Positions 43,085-53,285 of a stretch of DNA of 64,000 nt are shown piece after piece. Within the stretch, counting starts at the first letter, position 1, and each line of letters starts with the position of its first letter. The DNA is taken from assembly GCA_029204225.1 (NCBI GenBank), contig CM055101.1, positions 6,830,373 to 6,894,372 of the forward strand, read 5' to 3'. A program made the position numbers and the translations under genes. The DNA comes from Diphasiastrum complanatum. Its lineage: Eukaryota > Streptophyta > Lycopodiopsida > Lycopodiales > Lycopodiaceae. The notes below the pieces were generated by a model, which worked only from the letters and a program-made list of their open reading frames with translations, did not search any database and was not told the DNA's origin.

Positions 43085-44001
43085 CTTCTATCAGGTATAT
43101 CATGCAAAATTTGCATTTTTGGACTCCTTCAACTTTAACATAATGGTGCCTACGCCTCACACCACCAAATTGGATGCATGATGGTCAAATAAGAGGAAAT
43201 CCATCATAAGCTTGTTAAAAAATCTAACAGGTTCCGACCACCAATTACAAGTTATTCAAGCTCAAACCCCCCCAGAAATACACTATTTTTTTTACTCTTT
43301 GAGACTCTTAATAGTGTCCAATCCCAACCAAAATTCACGAAAGCCTTAGGAACAAATTTTTACATCTCCGACAACATGCATGCAAAGTATTGGCCAAGAA
43401 TTTTGTGAAAATCACCAAAATTAGTCCAAAAACCATGAAAAAACCATGTTCTTTGACCAATTTTGACCAAACTTTGTGGATCAAATCCACATCAAGTGCA
43501 ATCAGACCCAAATCCTTGTAAATCAATTACATGCAAGCACTAAAAGTTCTGATTTCAGTCAAATGGTTCTTATAGCTCATTTCTAGTCCAAAAACCCCAA
43601 TTTTTGGCTAAAAATCACTATCTAAGCACCCTTTTGACTTTTCAACCAACATGCAATCATTAGATCCAATCAATAATGACTGTAAAATAGCAAATACAAT
43701 CTGCAAAACGTACTAGATCAGTAGCCATGATAAATTCCAAGCAAAATTTTTGAATTCTAGGTAAAAAAATCACAAAAAACTGTAAAAAATCCATTGATTT
43801 CTATCAAATTCTTATAAAAAACATCCATAGTCATGATTGATAGGCTGAAAGTACACCAAGATATGAGAAGCCACCTACCTGGAGGTCAATTCCACCACTT
43901 GGAAGCAAAAAGCAATGAGATCCACCAAAAAGCTGCAAAAAGCAAGAATCTCGACTCCACCTTCTGATTGATGTGATCCAAGCTCTGATACCACTATAAC
44001 G
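43085..44001 (-). mobile_element. Minus copy of the gypsy G primer site and leader
   Basis: Inverted copy of 23081-24005, ending on the minus strand with GTGGTATCAGAGCTTGG (43985-44001). The LTR expected next to the primer site is absent: copia RNase H coding starts directly at 44002. So the LTR was deleted or the junction is recombinational. Confidence 0.8.
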
Positions 44002-44130
44002 ATCGCCTCATGACTCTGATGAGAGCCTTCCAATGGATCATACTGGGGTTGGCCATAGATTGGCTTAAGGAGTTAATTGCAAAGGCGATATCCGGTCTGG
44101 TGCAGACCATTGTCTATACGAGAAATCCTA
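44002..44130 (-). pseudogene. Minus copia RT-RNase H connector fragment
   Basis: Minus strand encodes VCTRPDIAFAINSLSQSMANPSMIHWKALIRVMR, the conserved copia segment between RT and RNase H (TRPDI-FA---LSqfm--P---HW-A-kRvlRYL). It corresponds to the segment at 26.56-26.63 kb. Only about 40 codons remain. Confidence 0.8.
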
Positions 44131-44566
44131 GAATTGAATGGTAGGGATAGTTTCTCATTTGCTCATTCTCCTCTTTTGTGTGAGGACACTGGTCCTTTGA
44201 CAATCTTAGGCCTAGGTCCATCTATGAGTGAGATTGCTTGCAATTCATCAAATTATATGATAAGTGTGTTGTGAATGTACCTCTGTTGAGTGATGTAAAT
44301 CAGCCCATTCTCTCTGTCTCTGTGGATTTGAATTCCGAGACAATAATGAGCTTTGCCAGGATTTTCTTGATCAGGTCCAACATCGATAAAATCGGGTGAC
44401 TTTTGGAACTGCATCTAGTACCAATGGAATATTATGCTGAACCATAGAGGTAGGAATACCCCTAATAATTGATTTTGGTTAGCCATTCATTATTATATAA
44501 TGAGAATGCGGAGCTAATAGATGACCATATCTTAAAGTATATAGATCCAACTAGATTTGGATACCG
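44131..44566. other. Unassigned stretch before the interrupted ORF
   Basis: A stretch of about 55 bp (44160-44220) resembles 19190-19250. Otherwise nothing recognised. Confidence 0.35.
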
Positions 44567-44968
44567 ATGGATTCTAGATCAACCACCAACAAAACCACCA
44601 AAGACAGTCATATTGAAGGACGACAATTATCAAGACCTATGACGAAAAAGCAAACAAAACACCATTACAATAAGATTATGAAATGGACAAATCCACCAAA
44701 TGAGGTACTTATGACAGTTGATCCAAGGATCAATGATCATCTTGTTGTACCACCCTTGTTGGACAAAGGTAAAAGAAATATAAATCTTATTGTGTCAAGT
44801 CAAATCTCTCTGAAGTCACAAATGCCATTGGCCAAAAAGTCCAAAAGTAAGACTAAAGTTAATCTCTTAGAGCAAGAACAATCAAATGAAGTGCAACATG
44901 ATATGCCAAAGCATTTCAAAAGTTACACTTTAGATGATGTGGTCATTATTTACCGAAAGGTCGAGAAA

Positions 44969-45407
44969 TGTTAGAAACAATAAATGATAATGTTAGTTTC
45001 CCATAGGTTATTTTGACCCAAAAGGTTGAGACTTGTGTAACCATGGGTTAGGTTTATTATTCAGACCATGTTAAGTTAGTTTTGGCTAAGTTGGACCATA
45101 TTTTGGTCTAGTAATAACTCGTGGGTCCAAGTAAAGTCTAATTATGTTAAGGGGCCCTATCTTGACGTTTGGGGGTGGCCTATAATTAGTAAGTTCTAGA
45201 ACTTAGGGTTTGGAAGAGTCTAGGCCCTTGGAAGGCCTATTTCTATGTACTCATTGTTCATTTGTAATTCATTTTCTTTCAAGAATTGCTACTACTTTCT
45301 CTCTCCTTGGCACCTAACCCTCTCCTTCTTCTTCTTCTTCTTTCCCCTCTTCTTCTTGTATATGGAGATTGAATTTTAGAAGGATCTTTGCACTTTGATT
45401 TCCTACA
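44969..45407 (+). mobile_element. 5' LTR of element K
   Basis: TGTTAGAAAC...ATTTCCTACA, 439 bp. Contains a TATA-like ctataatta (about 45180) and a long (CTT)n pyrimidine tract at 45322-45356 in R/U5. The initiator-Met primer site TGGTATCAGAGC follows directly (45408-45419). Confidence 0.93.
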
Positions 45408-45524
45408 TGGTATCAGAGCCAAGTTAGACCTAACAGTTCATGGTGTCAAAGCCATGGTTAGGTGGCCCAAGTTGTGGGACAGGTGACAACTAGGACTCCA
45501 ACCAAGTGTGGTTTGTGGGGGGGG

Positions 45525-45646
45525 TGTTGGAATATGAATTCACACTCTAGAGAGAACTATCAAACAGGGCAGATAGCTCAGTGGTAGAGCATCCCATCCA
45601 ATATGAGGGAGGTCCCATCCATATTATGATTTATGGATTTCTAACA
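45525..45646 (+). mobile_element. Embedded 122-bp LTR-like unit with its own primer site
   Basis: Immediately after a G8 polypurine run (45517-45524) the sequence reads TGTTGGAATATGAATTC and ends GGATTTCTAACA. It is followed without gap by TGGTATCAGAGCC (45647-45659). TG...CA ends, a polypurine tract before and a primer site after are the full signature of an LTR, at a size typical of TRIM elements. It contains a tRNA-like A-box segment. No second copy is seen in the window, so it is fused into element K's leader, perhaps by template switching. Confidence 0.65.
45566..45621 (+). other. tRNA-like segment (D-arm / A box, weak B box)
   Basis: GGGCAGATAGCTCAGTGGTA-GAGCA starts like a tRNA. The D arm GCTC-AGTGGTA-GAGC is perfect and the A box consensus (TRGCNNAGYNGG) is met. 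About 25 bp on, aggtcccatcc weakly resembles a B box. There is no matching 3' acceptor strand or normal T arm, so this is not a functional tRNA. It could be a tRNA-derived SINE head or pol III promoter inside the small LTR. Confidence 0.55.
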
Positions 45647-46479
45647 TGGTATCAGAGCCATGGATCTTCTATGCTTGATTTAGGGTGCTCTACCAAAAGA
45701 GATCGTCTTCACTTAGGGATCACAAAAATTCAGCACTTTTGTGATTTTTTGGAGTGAAGATCTGTTCAATTTTGACTCTTTTCCATTTTGTAGGAGGGTG
45801 CCACACATCAAAGGAGATAATAGGATTTTGGACGCCCAAAAATCAACTGGTGGTTTGCTGATTCTTTAGGTTGCAGGAAGGCGCCATTAATTATTTTCTT
45901 CGGGGCTGCTTTTAGGTCGCCCACATCTGTGTAGGTTTATCCTACTTCCGTTGGTCCGCTGCTGCTCTATTTTTCAAATTTGCTCCTTTTAGGAGGGCGC
46001 CCATCTACAAGCAATTTTTATCTGCTGATTTGGCTGAAAAATCAGCACCCTTGCTGATTTTACAAAGTGAAGATCCATTTCTTTTTGCTTGTTTCCAGGT
46101 GTGGAAGAAGACGCTAATTTTTTGTGATGATCCGATCACATTCTGAGGCTGAAAATTGGATAGCAAATTACCATTTGTAGGGTGTTTGTAACAGCCCTAT
46201 CCGTGTGTGTATTGTTCACACCTTTTGACAAGAAAGAAGGGTTCCAAAAAAAGCTTTGTTGGAGGTTAACCTAATTCTTTGCTTGTTGGCTTTTTGAGTT
46301 TGTAATGCAATGTCAGGCTGAAATTTTCAACACACAAGGCTTGTAGGAGGGCGAGTTCCTGCATCTATCTAATGTGTGATTTCGATACATTCCGGTGCTG
46401 ATTTTTCAGATTTGATACTTGCTGGTTTTTGTGTCTTTTAGGGCACATTTAGGATTTGAAAAAGTTTATCTTCTTGGCT

Positions 46480-46700
46480 GGTTCTTATGACAAGAGATTT
46501 GGAAGCAATTCGTACTTGTTCGAGCGAAGATATATTGGATGGCACCAATTATTCTTCATGGAATTGCAAGTTGAGATTTGGCATCGACGTGATGATCACG
46601 ATTTTATCGGTAACAAGATCTATCTTATATCATTTGAGATTTTGCAAGACCTCTAAAAGTGCCTGGGAAACACTTTTAAAGATATATTAGAATAAAGGAT
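46480..46700 (+). pseudogene. copia-type gag fragment of element K
   Basis: The frame at 46487-46690 reads DILDGTNYSSWNCKLRFGI, then YHLRFCKTSKSAWETLLKIY, the start of copia gag (LdGtNY-sWk--m...t-keaWd-L---Y). It ends early in stops. The sequence down to 47820 contains several short frames but no zinc knuckle or pol. Confidence 0.7.
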
Positions 46701-47827
46701 TTATCATCATGCTTTCTCCTCTCTACTTCATCCTCTTTGAAGGTAAAGAGCAAAGAAATGCAAAGTTTGATCATTGTCTTTCTACAGATACAAGTTTGCA
46801 TCGGAATAGCATTCTTTTTCTCTTGAGCCATTTATTGCAAATGATGAGTGCATTAGTGAAGAACTTTATGAACAAGCTTCTCAAGTTAATGTTTTGGAAA
46901 AGGCTGAAATCAAGCATTCTTTAAAGCCATTTTGTACTAATATTGGAGGAGGGAAAAAAAATCATGTCAATTAGTACATTGGTTCAAAGTTGTGTATTGC
47001 TGGATTTTTTGGGTGTTCAAAGTGGCAAGCTGTTGGTTTTTTTCTTGAAGATGGTGGACAACATATTCAGCCATGGTTTATTGATCATTTTCAGCCTATG
47101 TTACATCCTGAGCATCCTATTATGTATCGGAAACAACATGTGGAAGGTTTTTGGACAGCAAGGTTCACATTTGGAACACTTTGGACAACAAAGTGTTGGT
47201 GATTTTGTGGCTGTTGGATAGCCTGCTACAGCCTCTTGTTGGCTGTTCGAGTCTTTGCGGGAGAGCAAAGCATCTTTTTGCCTTGAAGGAAACACACATG
47301 CCTCACCAAAATCAGTACCTTGTGCTGATTTTCCTGTTTTGATGCTTACTTCTTATGATGACGATGTTGCCTTATCTAGTGTTGGTAAGCAGATTAGTGA
47401 TAGTAAAATTAGGGAGGATGTGATGGTAAAAGAGTATCATACTCTTCTTTATGTTTCTTGTGGTAAGAAGACTTATGGAATCGTGTGAGAACTATTGATG
47501 GATTGCACATCCATATTTCAGCTTGTGGTTGGTTTTTTGGTAACCTACTTTGGATGGAACATGCTTGTCTTCACTCTTCGACTTGATGCTACCGCACTTC
47601 GTATTCTGCATCTCTTCTACATCGGGCATGATTGGGGTTGAGATTTCGATTACTTCAAGCTGAAGTTTTTTTTTTTTTGGCGGCATTAAGCTTGGACATC
47701 AAACTACATCTTTTCTTTTTTGGCTACATGAAGTTTTGGGCAGCAAGCAACATTTTGCATTTTGTTGCAATTTTTTCCATTCTACTTCATGTCATGTTAT
47801 GTTTCTTACATTATCATTTAAGGAGGG

Positions 47828-48257
47828 TGTTGGAAATAATAAATGATAATGTTAGTTTCCCATAGGTTACTTTGACTCAAAAGACTTGTGTAACCTTGGG
47901 TTAGGTTTATTATTCAGACCATGTTAAGCTAGTTTTAGCTAAGCTGGACCCAATTTTGGTCTACTAATAACTCGTGGGTCCAAGTAAAGTCTAATTATGT
48001 TAAGGTACCCTATCTTGACTTTTGGGAGTGCCCTATAATTAGTAGGTTCTAGAACTTAGGGTTTGGAAGAGTCTTGGCCCTTGGAAGGCCTACTTATATG
48101 TACTCATTGTTCATTTGTAATTCATTCCCTTTCAAGCATTGCTACTACTTTCTCTTTCATTAAAAGCGCGTAACCCTCTCCCTCTTCTTCTTTCCTCTCT
48201 TCTTCTTGTATATGGAGATTGAATATTAGAAGGATCTTGGCATTTTGATTTCCTACA
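47828..48257 (+). mobile_element. 3' LTR of element K
   Basis: TGTTGGAAAT...ATTTCCTACA, 430 bp, preceded by the polypurine tract aaggaggg and followed by target duplication AGAAA. Aligns with 44969-45407 end to end with small gaps. Confidence 0.93.
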
Positions 48258-48262
48258 AGAAA

Positions 48263-48822
48263 GAAGTTTCAGAATCTTTAATTAGATCTAGAATTGGATA
48301 TGTTGAAATCCAAACCACTTTCAATATATTGAAAGAATATATAATGGCAGTATCAAGAGTTTGATCATTCGTTGGAATGATACTCACTTCCGATGTGTCA
48401 TCATGTCGGCACATATAACCAACTGTACAATCAATAGTTGCTAATGCTTGGTTCCAGTTGATATTATCATTTTGATAATCATAATGAATTTCCAAAACCT
48501 TATCAGCATGATCATTGGTATGAGCCATACTTGGGGAATCATCATCTCCTTTTTGAAGAGGTGGCTTGATTGTCCAAGTTAATGGATCAACTTTGATGAG
48601 TTGTTTGCGATTATGGTACGCCAAAACAAATTGTTTGTTGCGGAGAAAGTGATTAGCAGACACCAGAAACAATGTTACCCCTTCAGACAGTGTCTTCACA
48701 AAATTGGTAGTAACTAAATCAAAATGATCAAAACTCAATAACGGCACTGACGACCTTATAGGAGAGGGTTCTTTCTGGCTACTTTTAAGTAAAAAATTCA
48801 CTAAAATGATTTTTTTTGACAA
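48263..48822 (-). CDS. Hypothetical minus ORF, about 187 codons
   Basis: Open from ATG 48822 down into the right target duplication of element K. The composition looks protein-like (no low-complexity runs), but I recognise no domain. It overlaps on the opposite strand the last 33 codons of the interrupted + ORF, so at most one of the two is likely real. If the element is left out, this frame would stop within a few codons beyond 48263. Low confidence. Confidence 0.25.
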
Positions 48823-49716
48823 ATCTGAAAAAGCTAACCTTCGCCCACTTGATGGGGGTAGATCTAATTACAATAAATGTTTGGTAGGCTCGATGATGGT
48901 CCTTATGGCAAATCAAAGGATTTTTTCGAGTTGGTGAGAGTTTTGAATGATATATTTGGAAAAATAACCTTCACTTGAAAAAATTTGATGGAAGAGAGAT
49001 ATTGATATTTTTGTAGAAAAGCTTGCGACTTTTTTAAAAAAATGATTAGAAGCTCATAAAACTTTCACTTCATCTCTTTTTTTAAGGAAGTAACCCTCGG
49101 TTGAATCACTGATTTTCAAATATAGTATGAAGAATAATTAGTGAAGGTGGCGAAGGTTCTTAGAGAGAATTGATATTTTTGTCAAAAAGTTTGCAACTTT
49201 TCTTCAAAAGCATATTAGAAACTAAAAAAATCTTCACTTTGTTTTCTATTTTTGGAATTAACCTTTGACGACCTATTTGTGATTAGATTTGTATCAAATG
49301 AAACCACAGTAAATTGGTTGGTTTTGAATTTTTTTTAGGTTTTTATAGTTTTTTCACTGTTTTTCTTAAGTTTAGTAAAATAGGTGGAAAGTAACCTTCG
49401 CCCTTCAAACTGTAGCTTCAGTGCATCACGTCAAATTGCAAAACATAAACAAATTTTTATGTTTCTTTTATTTGTTGAAATCTAGATGGATCTTAACATT
49501 AATGTACTATCTTCCCTGCTCATCAATCTCAGGTGATTACAAGCAAGAAATCCACTCAAAATCATGAAATTCACCCAAAACTAACCCTAAGAATGCAAAT
49601 TTGACACTATTATGCAAAGACCAAGATGCTTAAATGCAAGCTAACAATCATCCAAGCATCACAAACATGCTGAAAATGAAAATAATACTGTTACTCTTTG
49701 GCAACAATGCCAAACT
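48823..49716 (-). other. Leader side of the 50-kb LTR element; one tandem duplication
   Basis: Reading the minus strand from the primer site at 49.7 kb there is no gag. A ~170-bp unit, agagagatattgatatttttgtagaaaagcttgc... (48993) and agagagaattgatatttttgtcaaaaagtttgc... (49162), is duplicated. Repeated aaccttcg/gaaggtta words are also present. Confidence 0.5.
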
Positions 49717-49917
49717 TGTAGGGACTTTCATGTCCACCTTCAATCCTAAACCTAAGCACATGCGTAACATTCAAGATATGAAGAGGTAACATGTCATGCA
49801 ATAGTTCGATCCCATGAGAGTAAGTATATGTTCAGGTTCACAACATGCATATGATTCAAGTTTTAACATTACGATCCATTAACCCTAATCTCCAAGATCT
49901 AGTTTACTTTTTTTTTT

Positions 49918-49955
<38 letters not shown>

Positions 49956-50789
49956 TAGAAAGAAGATGCAAATCCAACAATCAGCAAAACCAAATAATAA
50001 TAAGATAACAACAAATAGGAGAGATGGAGCAATAAAAAATAAAAAGGACATTTAATGACAAGGGTTCCACTTTTTGATTAAACATAAAAAAAGAACTACA
50101 AAGTACCACTACATATAGTGGATTTTAAAGCACTTGGCCTTAATGCCTATTGGCCAAATACTACCTCCTTATTTGAATTTGGATTTGAATTTGAGTTTGA
50201 GTGGGAACTTACTTTTATTAACTAACTTGACTATTAGGCCCCACGACATTTGATTCCCACAATTGGCCTAAAGTCTTTTTATTAACATCTAATCCATTAA
50301 ATAATCCTGTGATGATCGGGTTGGACTTACACACGTAGGGTACCATAACCCTTTCACATATTAACTACTTGTCAATCTATGATCTAGTTGATGGGGTCAT
50401 GAAGTAACAAAAAGTTCAAATGCACATACACAATGAACTGGTCCAAATGGTAGCACAAAGAGTTACAAGAAGCAAGATAATTCCATTTTATGTTGATGTG
50501 TTGAGCATGCATTGATAGTAAGAGGCGAAGAGTGGAGCTCTTGTAATTGGGCAATTTCACCTTCAACCCAACTCTCTTGATTATTGGGTGCCCTGGGCTT
50601 GCTACTTTATTGAGCTTCACATGGAGATGAGTGACGTAAAAAAAACAGATAAAGAGAACCAAAATTGCTCATTCAAACTTGGTGAGCAAATTGCTGCATT
50701 GAAATTTGAGAGGCTTTGAAGAGACACTAAAAGCGGCCTACTCTGTTTGTGAGAGCAGCTGCATTCCTTGTATCAATCGATCTCCAACA
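49717..50789 (-). mobile_element. LTR related to the 21-kb solo LTR, with primer-like site
   Basis: Minus strand: TGTTGGAGATC at 50789 to ...AAGTCCCTACA at 49717 (1073 bp). It aligns with 21111-22242: accctac-tgtgtaagtccaacc-gat-atcaca at 50346 and 21562, at the same distance from the LTR start (443 against 451 bp), then aaaggactttaggcc, and near the end ctctcatggga-cgaa. After three bases comes TTGGCATTGTTGCCAAAGAG, in the position of a primer site. It includes the (CA)n array at 49919-49953. Confidence 0.8.
49919..49953. repeat. (CA)n microsatellite
   Basis: About 17 CA units inside the LTR above, at a place where the 21-kb relative has gagagag sequence. Confidence 0.95.
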
Positions 50790-50929
50790 ATAGAATGAAT
50801 GAAGAAAGGAGGCGATCGTAGCATTGAAGATTCGGCAACCCAATGACCCAATTCTCCTCATCCTAGTCAATAAATTTCTTCTACTTTATAACAGGTGCGA
50901 ATGCTTCATTTTTGTTTTTATAACAGAGA

Positions 50930-50977
<48 letters not shown>

Positions 50978-51585
50978 GTGGGGGTGTCTGATCTTCCTTA
51001 TCATCCTAAGTAATGCCCAAGTGCTCATTTTTCCTTTGTATTTAAGTCGTACCTTCAGAAACGGAATCTGCCTCTCAATCAATTGAGTATCACCTTCTGC
51101 CCAAATACCTACATTGCGGTTCAACAGGAAAACATAAACATGACAAGTGGTTGTGTTGAAAGGTTTTTGGCCATCAATGTTCAACAATGTTTTGAATATA
51201 GATGATGTTATCGATTGGATAGCTCTTCATATCATGCATGTGTTGAAAGCAATGTTGTTTGTCATAGATATTCAGCTTTATCCTCCTTTATTTTATCATC
51301 TCATGTCTGTTACAAGGTTATTCGTTTTGCTTTGTGAAAGCCGGAATACTTCTTTTGATAGTGTCTTGAGTTTTCGAGAAGATTCATGGCCTCAATTCGA
51401 CGGGGATAGAATTCTCCTATAGTAAGTTCTGTACACATCTGTATATGATCTGAAAGGCCCGTAAGAGTGGCGGATTAGTGGCCCTTCACCTAGTGTATGA
51501 TCACTTGGAGGACCCCATAAACGATTGGAAGGATCCAACTCCAAAGTGGATGGCTGATGCTAATTGCCACCCACAATTGGGGTCT
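50790..51585. other. Unassigned stretch with (AG)n array
   Basis: An (AG)n run of about 42 bp at 50933-50974. Frames on both strands around 50.92-51.42 kb are open for about 90 codons but match nothing I know. No repeat partner seen. Confidence 0.4.
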
Positions 51586-51689
51586 AGCTCAGGCCTTCAC
51601 CTTGTGATGACAAATAGAATCCGTGTGACCTTTGTCCAATGCCTTAAAGTCGTGGCATCCCCTCCAATGCTGAAAGAGTTGTTCCCCTA

Positions 51690-52010
51690 AATCAAGTAGA
51701 TGCTGCCTTAACAGACAGCGTAGCCTGTCCGTCTGTTCTTTGTGCAAAAGAATTTGCTCCAACATAAAGAGTCTCGGCTTCAGTATTTCGCTCTTTTGGA
51801 AGTGGCCTTGGATATTTTCGGAAGAGATTGACATGAATGCATAGTACATTTTTCATTTTGGAAAAAGCTCCAATTCGTAAATTGTATTGACTTTTATAAC
51901 CATAAAGGGACCGAAATACTTGTGTGGTAAGGTAGGGCAATTTCTGTTTTGCCTTTCCGTAATTGCCGTCGGCTGCCTTTTGGGCCCTATATTATTTTGC
52001 ATAATATAAG
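51690..52010 (-). pseudogene. Minus gypsy integrase C-terminal (GPF) region
   Basis: Minus frames read QNRNCPTLPHKYFGPFMVIKVNTIYELELFPK and, after a shift, CIHVNLFRKYPRPLPK, matching the gypsy integrase tail (KL-PKYFGPF-I---I--VAY-LeLP---kIHpVFHVS-LK). The remainder of pol is absent. The frame upstream runs into GA-rich sequence at about 52030. Confidence 0.8.
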
Positions 52011-52128
52011 GCCCCTTTTTTTCTCTTGTTTTTATTCTAAATGGGAGAGATAGACAGCGCAGCAGCAGAGAGAGAGAGAGAGAGCCGCAGCACAGAGAGC
52101 ATGCAGTAGAGAGAGACAGAGAGAGCTG

Positions 52129-52185
<57 letters not shown>

Positions 52186-52639
52186 TTTATTAATGTCTTT
52201 TCCATGCTAAAAGGCATATAAGACTAGTAAATGTACATGTCAAGTATGTGGTAACAATGGGAGCGTATGAAATGTCTCCAAAACGATAACCGGAATAACA
52301 AATTTAAATGCTATGAACTGAAATAGATGTGATGATATATGAAACATGTGGGAGCATATATACTTCTGAATGTCATGAACAAGGTATGACACCATCATCC
52401 AATCCTGGCTTGCTGATGCTATAAAAGAATGTAATACGGGTTGCAGCATGAAGGACCGCTGGTGGTCGCTGATGTTGTCTAGGAGGATGAAGTCTCCTCG
52501 TGATAGGTTGAGTAGCTCTTGCTGCAACATGAGTATGAGTGGGACACTGTCCAATTTTAACTCGATCCAGAGTATTGTAGTTACTCTAACGGGTTAATAG
52601 CCCCATTTCTAGCACCATATGCAAGAAATCAGCAACTAT
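52011..52639. repeat. (GA)n arrays and unassigned sequence
   Basis: (AG)n at 52067-52084 and 52132-52181, with GA-rich intermediate sequence. From 52200 to 52639 there is an open minus frame of about 100 codons that I do not recognise. Confidence 0.6.
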
Positions 52640-53285
52640 CTGTATCTTAATAGGTTTATCTGTCTCCTATAAATTTGGAGATATAGACTGAACTTTGCAC
52701 ACAAGCACTTATAGACTACAAACTGTAGCAGAATACCATCCACTAAGGTAAGCAAATTCCTCATAAGTAAACAATTACCTAATGAAAATGCGTGTGAGAT
52801 CCATACAATCTCAAGTATGCACTGGAGTAAAGAAATTTAGAGTTCAACTAACAGATCTAAATCCTTGACTCACCCACTTGATCAAGAATTTCTCGACATC
52901 TTAAGAATTGTCATATTTACATATAATCTTCTATTGATCTCTAAGTATCAATTTATGATCCGTCAATCATAAACCTTTAGAATCTTATGATTCGTCAATC
53001 ATAATTTACAGGATTCCAGCATACTTTTGCATAACGTACCACTGGAGTATATGCATAACATACCACTCAGGAAATATAATAAACATTCTGAAATCTTTTC
53101 CTCAAGGAAAAATTACTTTCTAAATTCCAAGAATATTCTCTCAATCCGATTCTTAACTTATGAGTTCCAAATTCTACAATCGACCAAGTAATTAAAGACC
53201 ATTACCACATTCGTCTTTAACAACATAAACTTTATACAATCACCTAGAACAACATCTAGAGATTACAAAGTTCTGCTGAATTCTC
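52640..53285. repeat. Direct repeat of 35.80-36.41 kb
   Basis: Same order of words as 35800-36415 with small insertions, for example the extra gcagaataccatccacta at 52729 and a longer segment near 53030-53090. Both copies are in the same orientation, 16.8 kb apart. Confidence 0.8.

Larger units (their letters stand above)
44969..48257 (+). mobile_element. Complete non-autonomous LTR element K, 3289 bp
   Basis: LTRs 44969-45407 and 47828-48257 in direct orientation are flanked by AGAAA on both sides (44964-44968, 48258-48262). It has a primer site at 45408 and a polypurine tract aaggaggg at 47820-47827. The interior (2420 bp) encodes only a copia-type gag N-terminal fragment, with no protease, integrase or RT, so it must be mobilised by a copia helper. 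The LTRs differ by roughly 30 positions by eye, so it is not very recent. A second, much smaller LTR/primer-site unit is embedded in the leader at 45525. Confidence 0.92.
44567..48364 (+). pseudogene. Unknown ORF split by the 44969-48257 element
   Basis: A + frame opens at ATG 44567 and runs 134 codons to 44968, where the LTR element starts. If the element and one copy of its AGAAA target duplication are left out, the frame continues in phase from 48263 for 33 more codons to TGA at 48362-48364 (167 residues in total). The peptide is Lys-rich in the middle (AKKSKSKTK) and otherwise not recognised. The continuity across the empty site supports the insertion model but not necessarily coding, since a minus frame also crosses the right side. 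Length and start are tentative. Confidence 0.4.

Noticed and set aside
45566-45640. Functional tRNA gene
   Set aside because: Only the 5' half (acceptor start, D arm) is tRNA-like; there is no pairing acceptor strand or proper T arm.
52240-52554. 104-codon minus frame
   Set aside because: No recognisable family, no conserved partner, and it lies between a GA array and a dispersed repeat.
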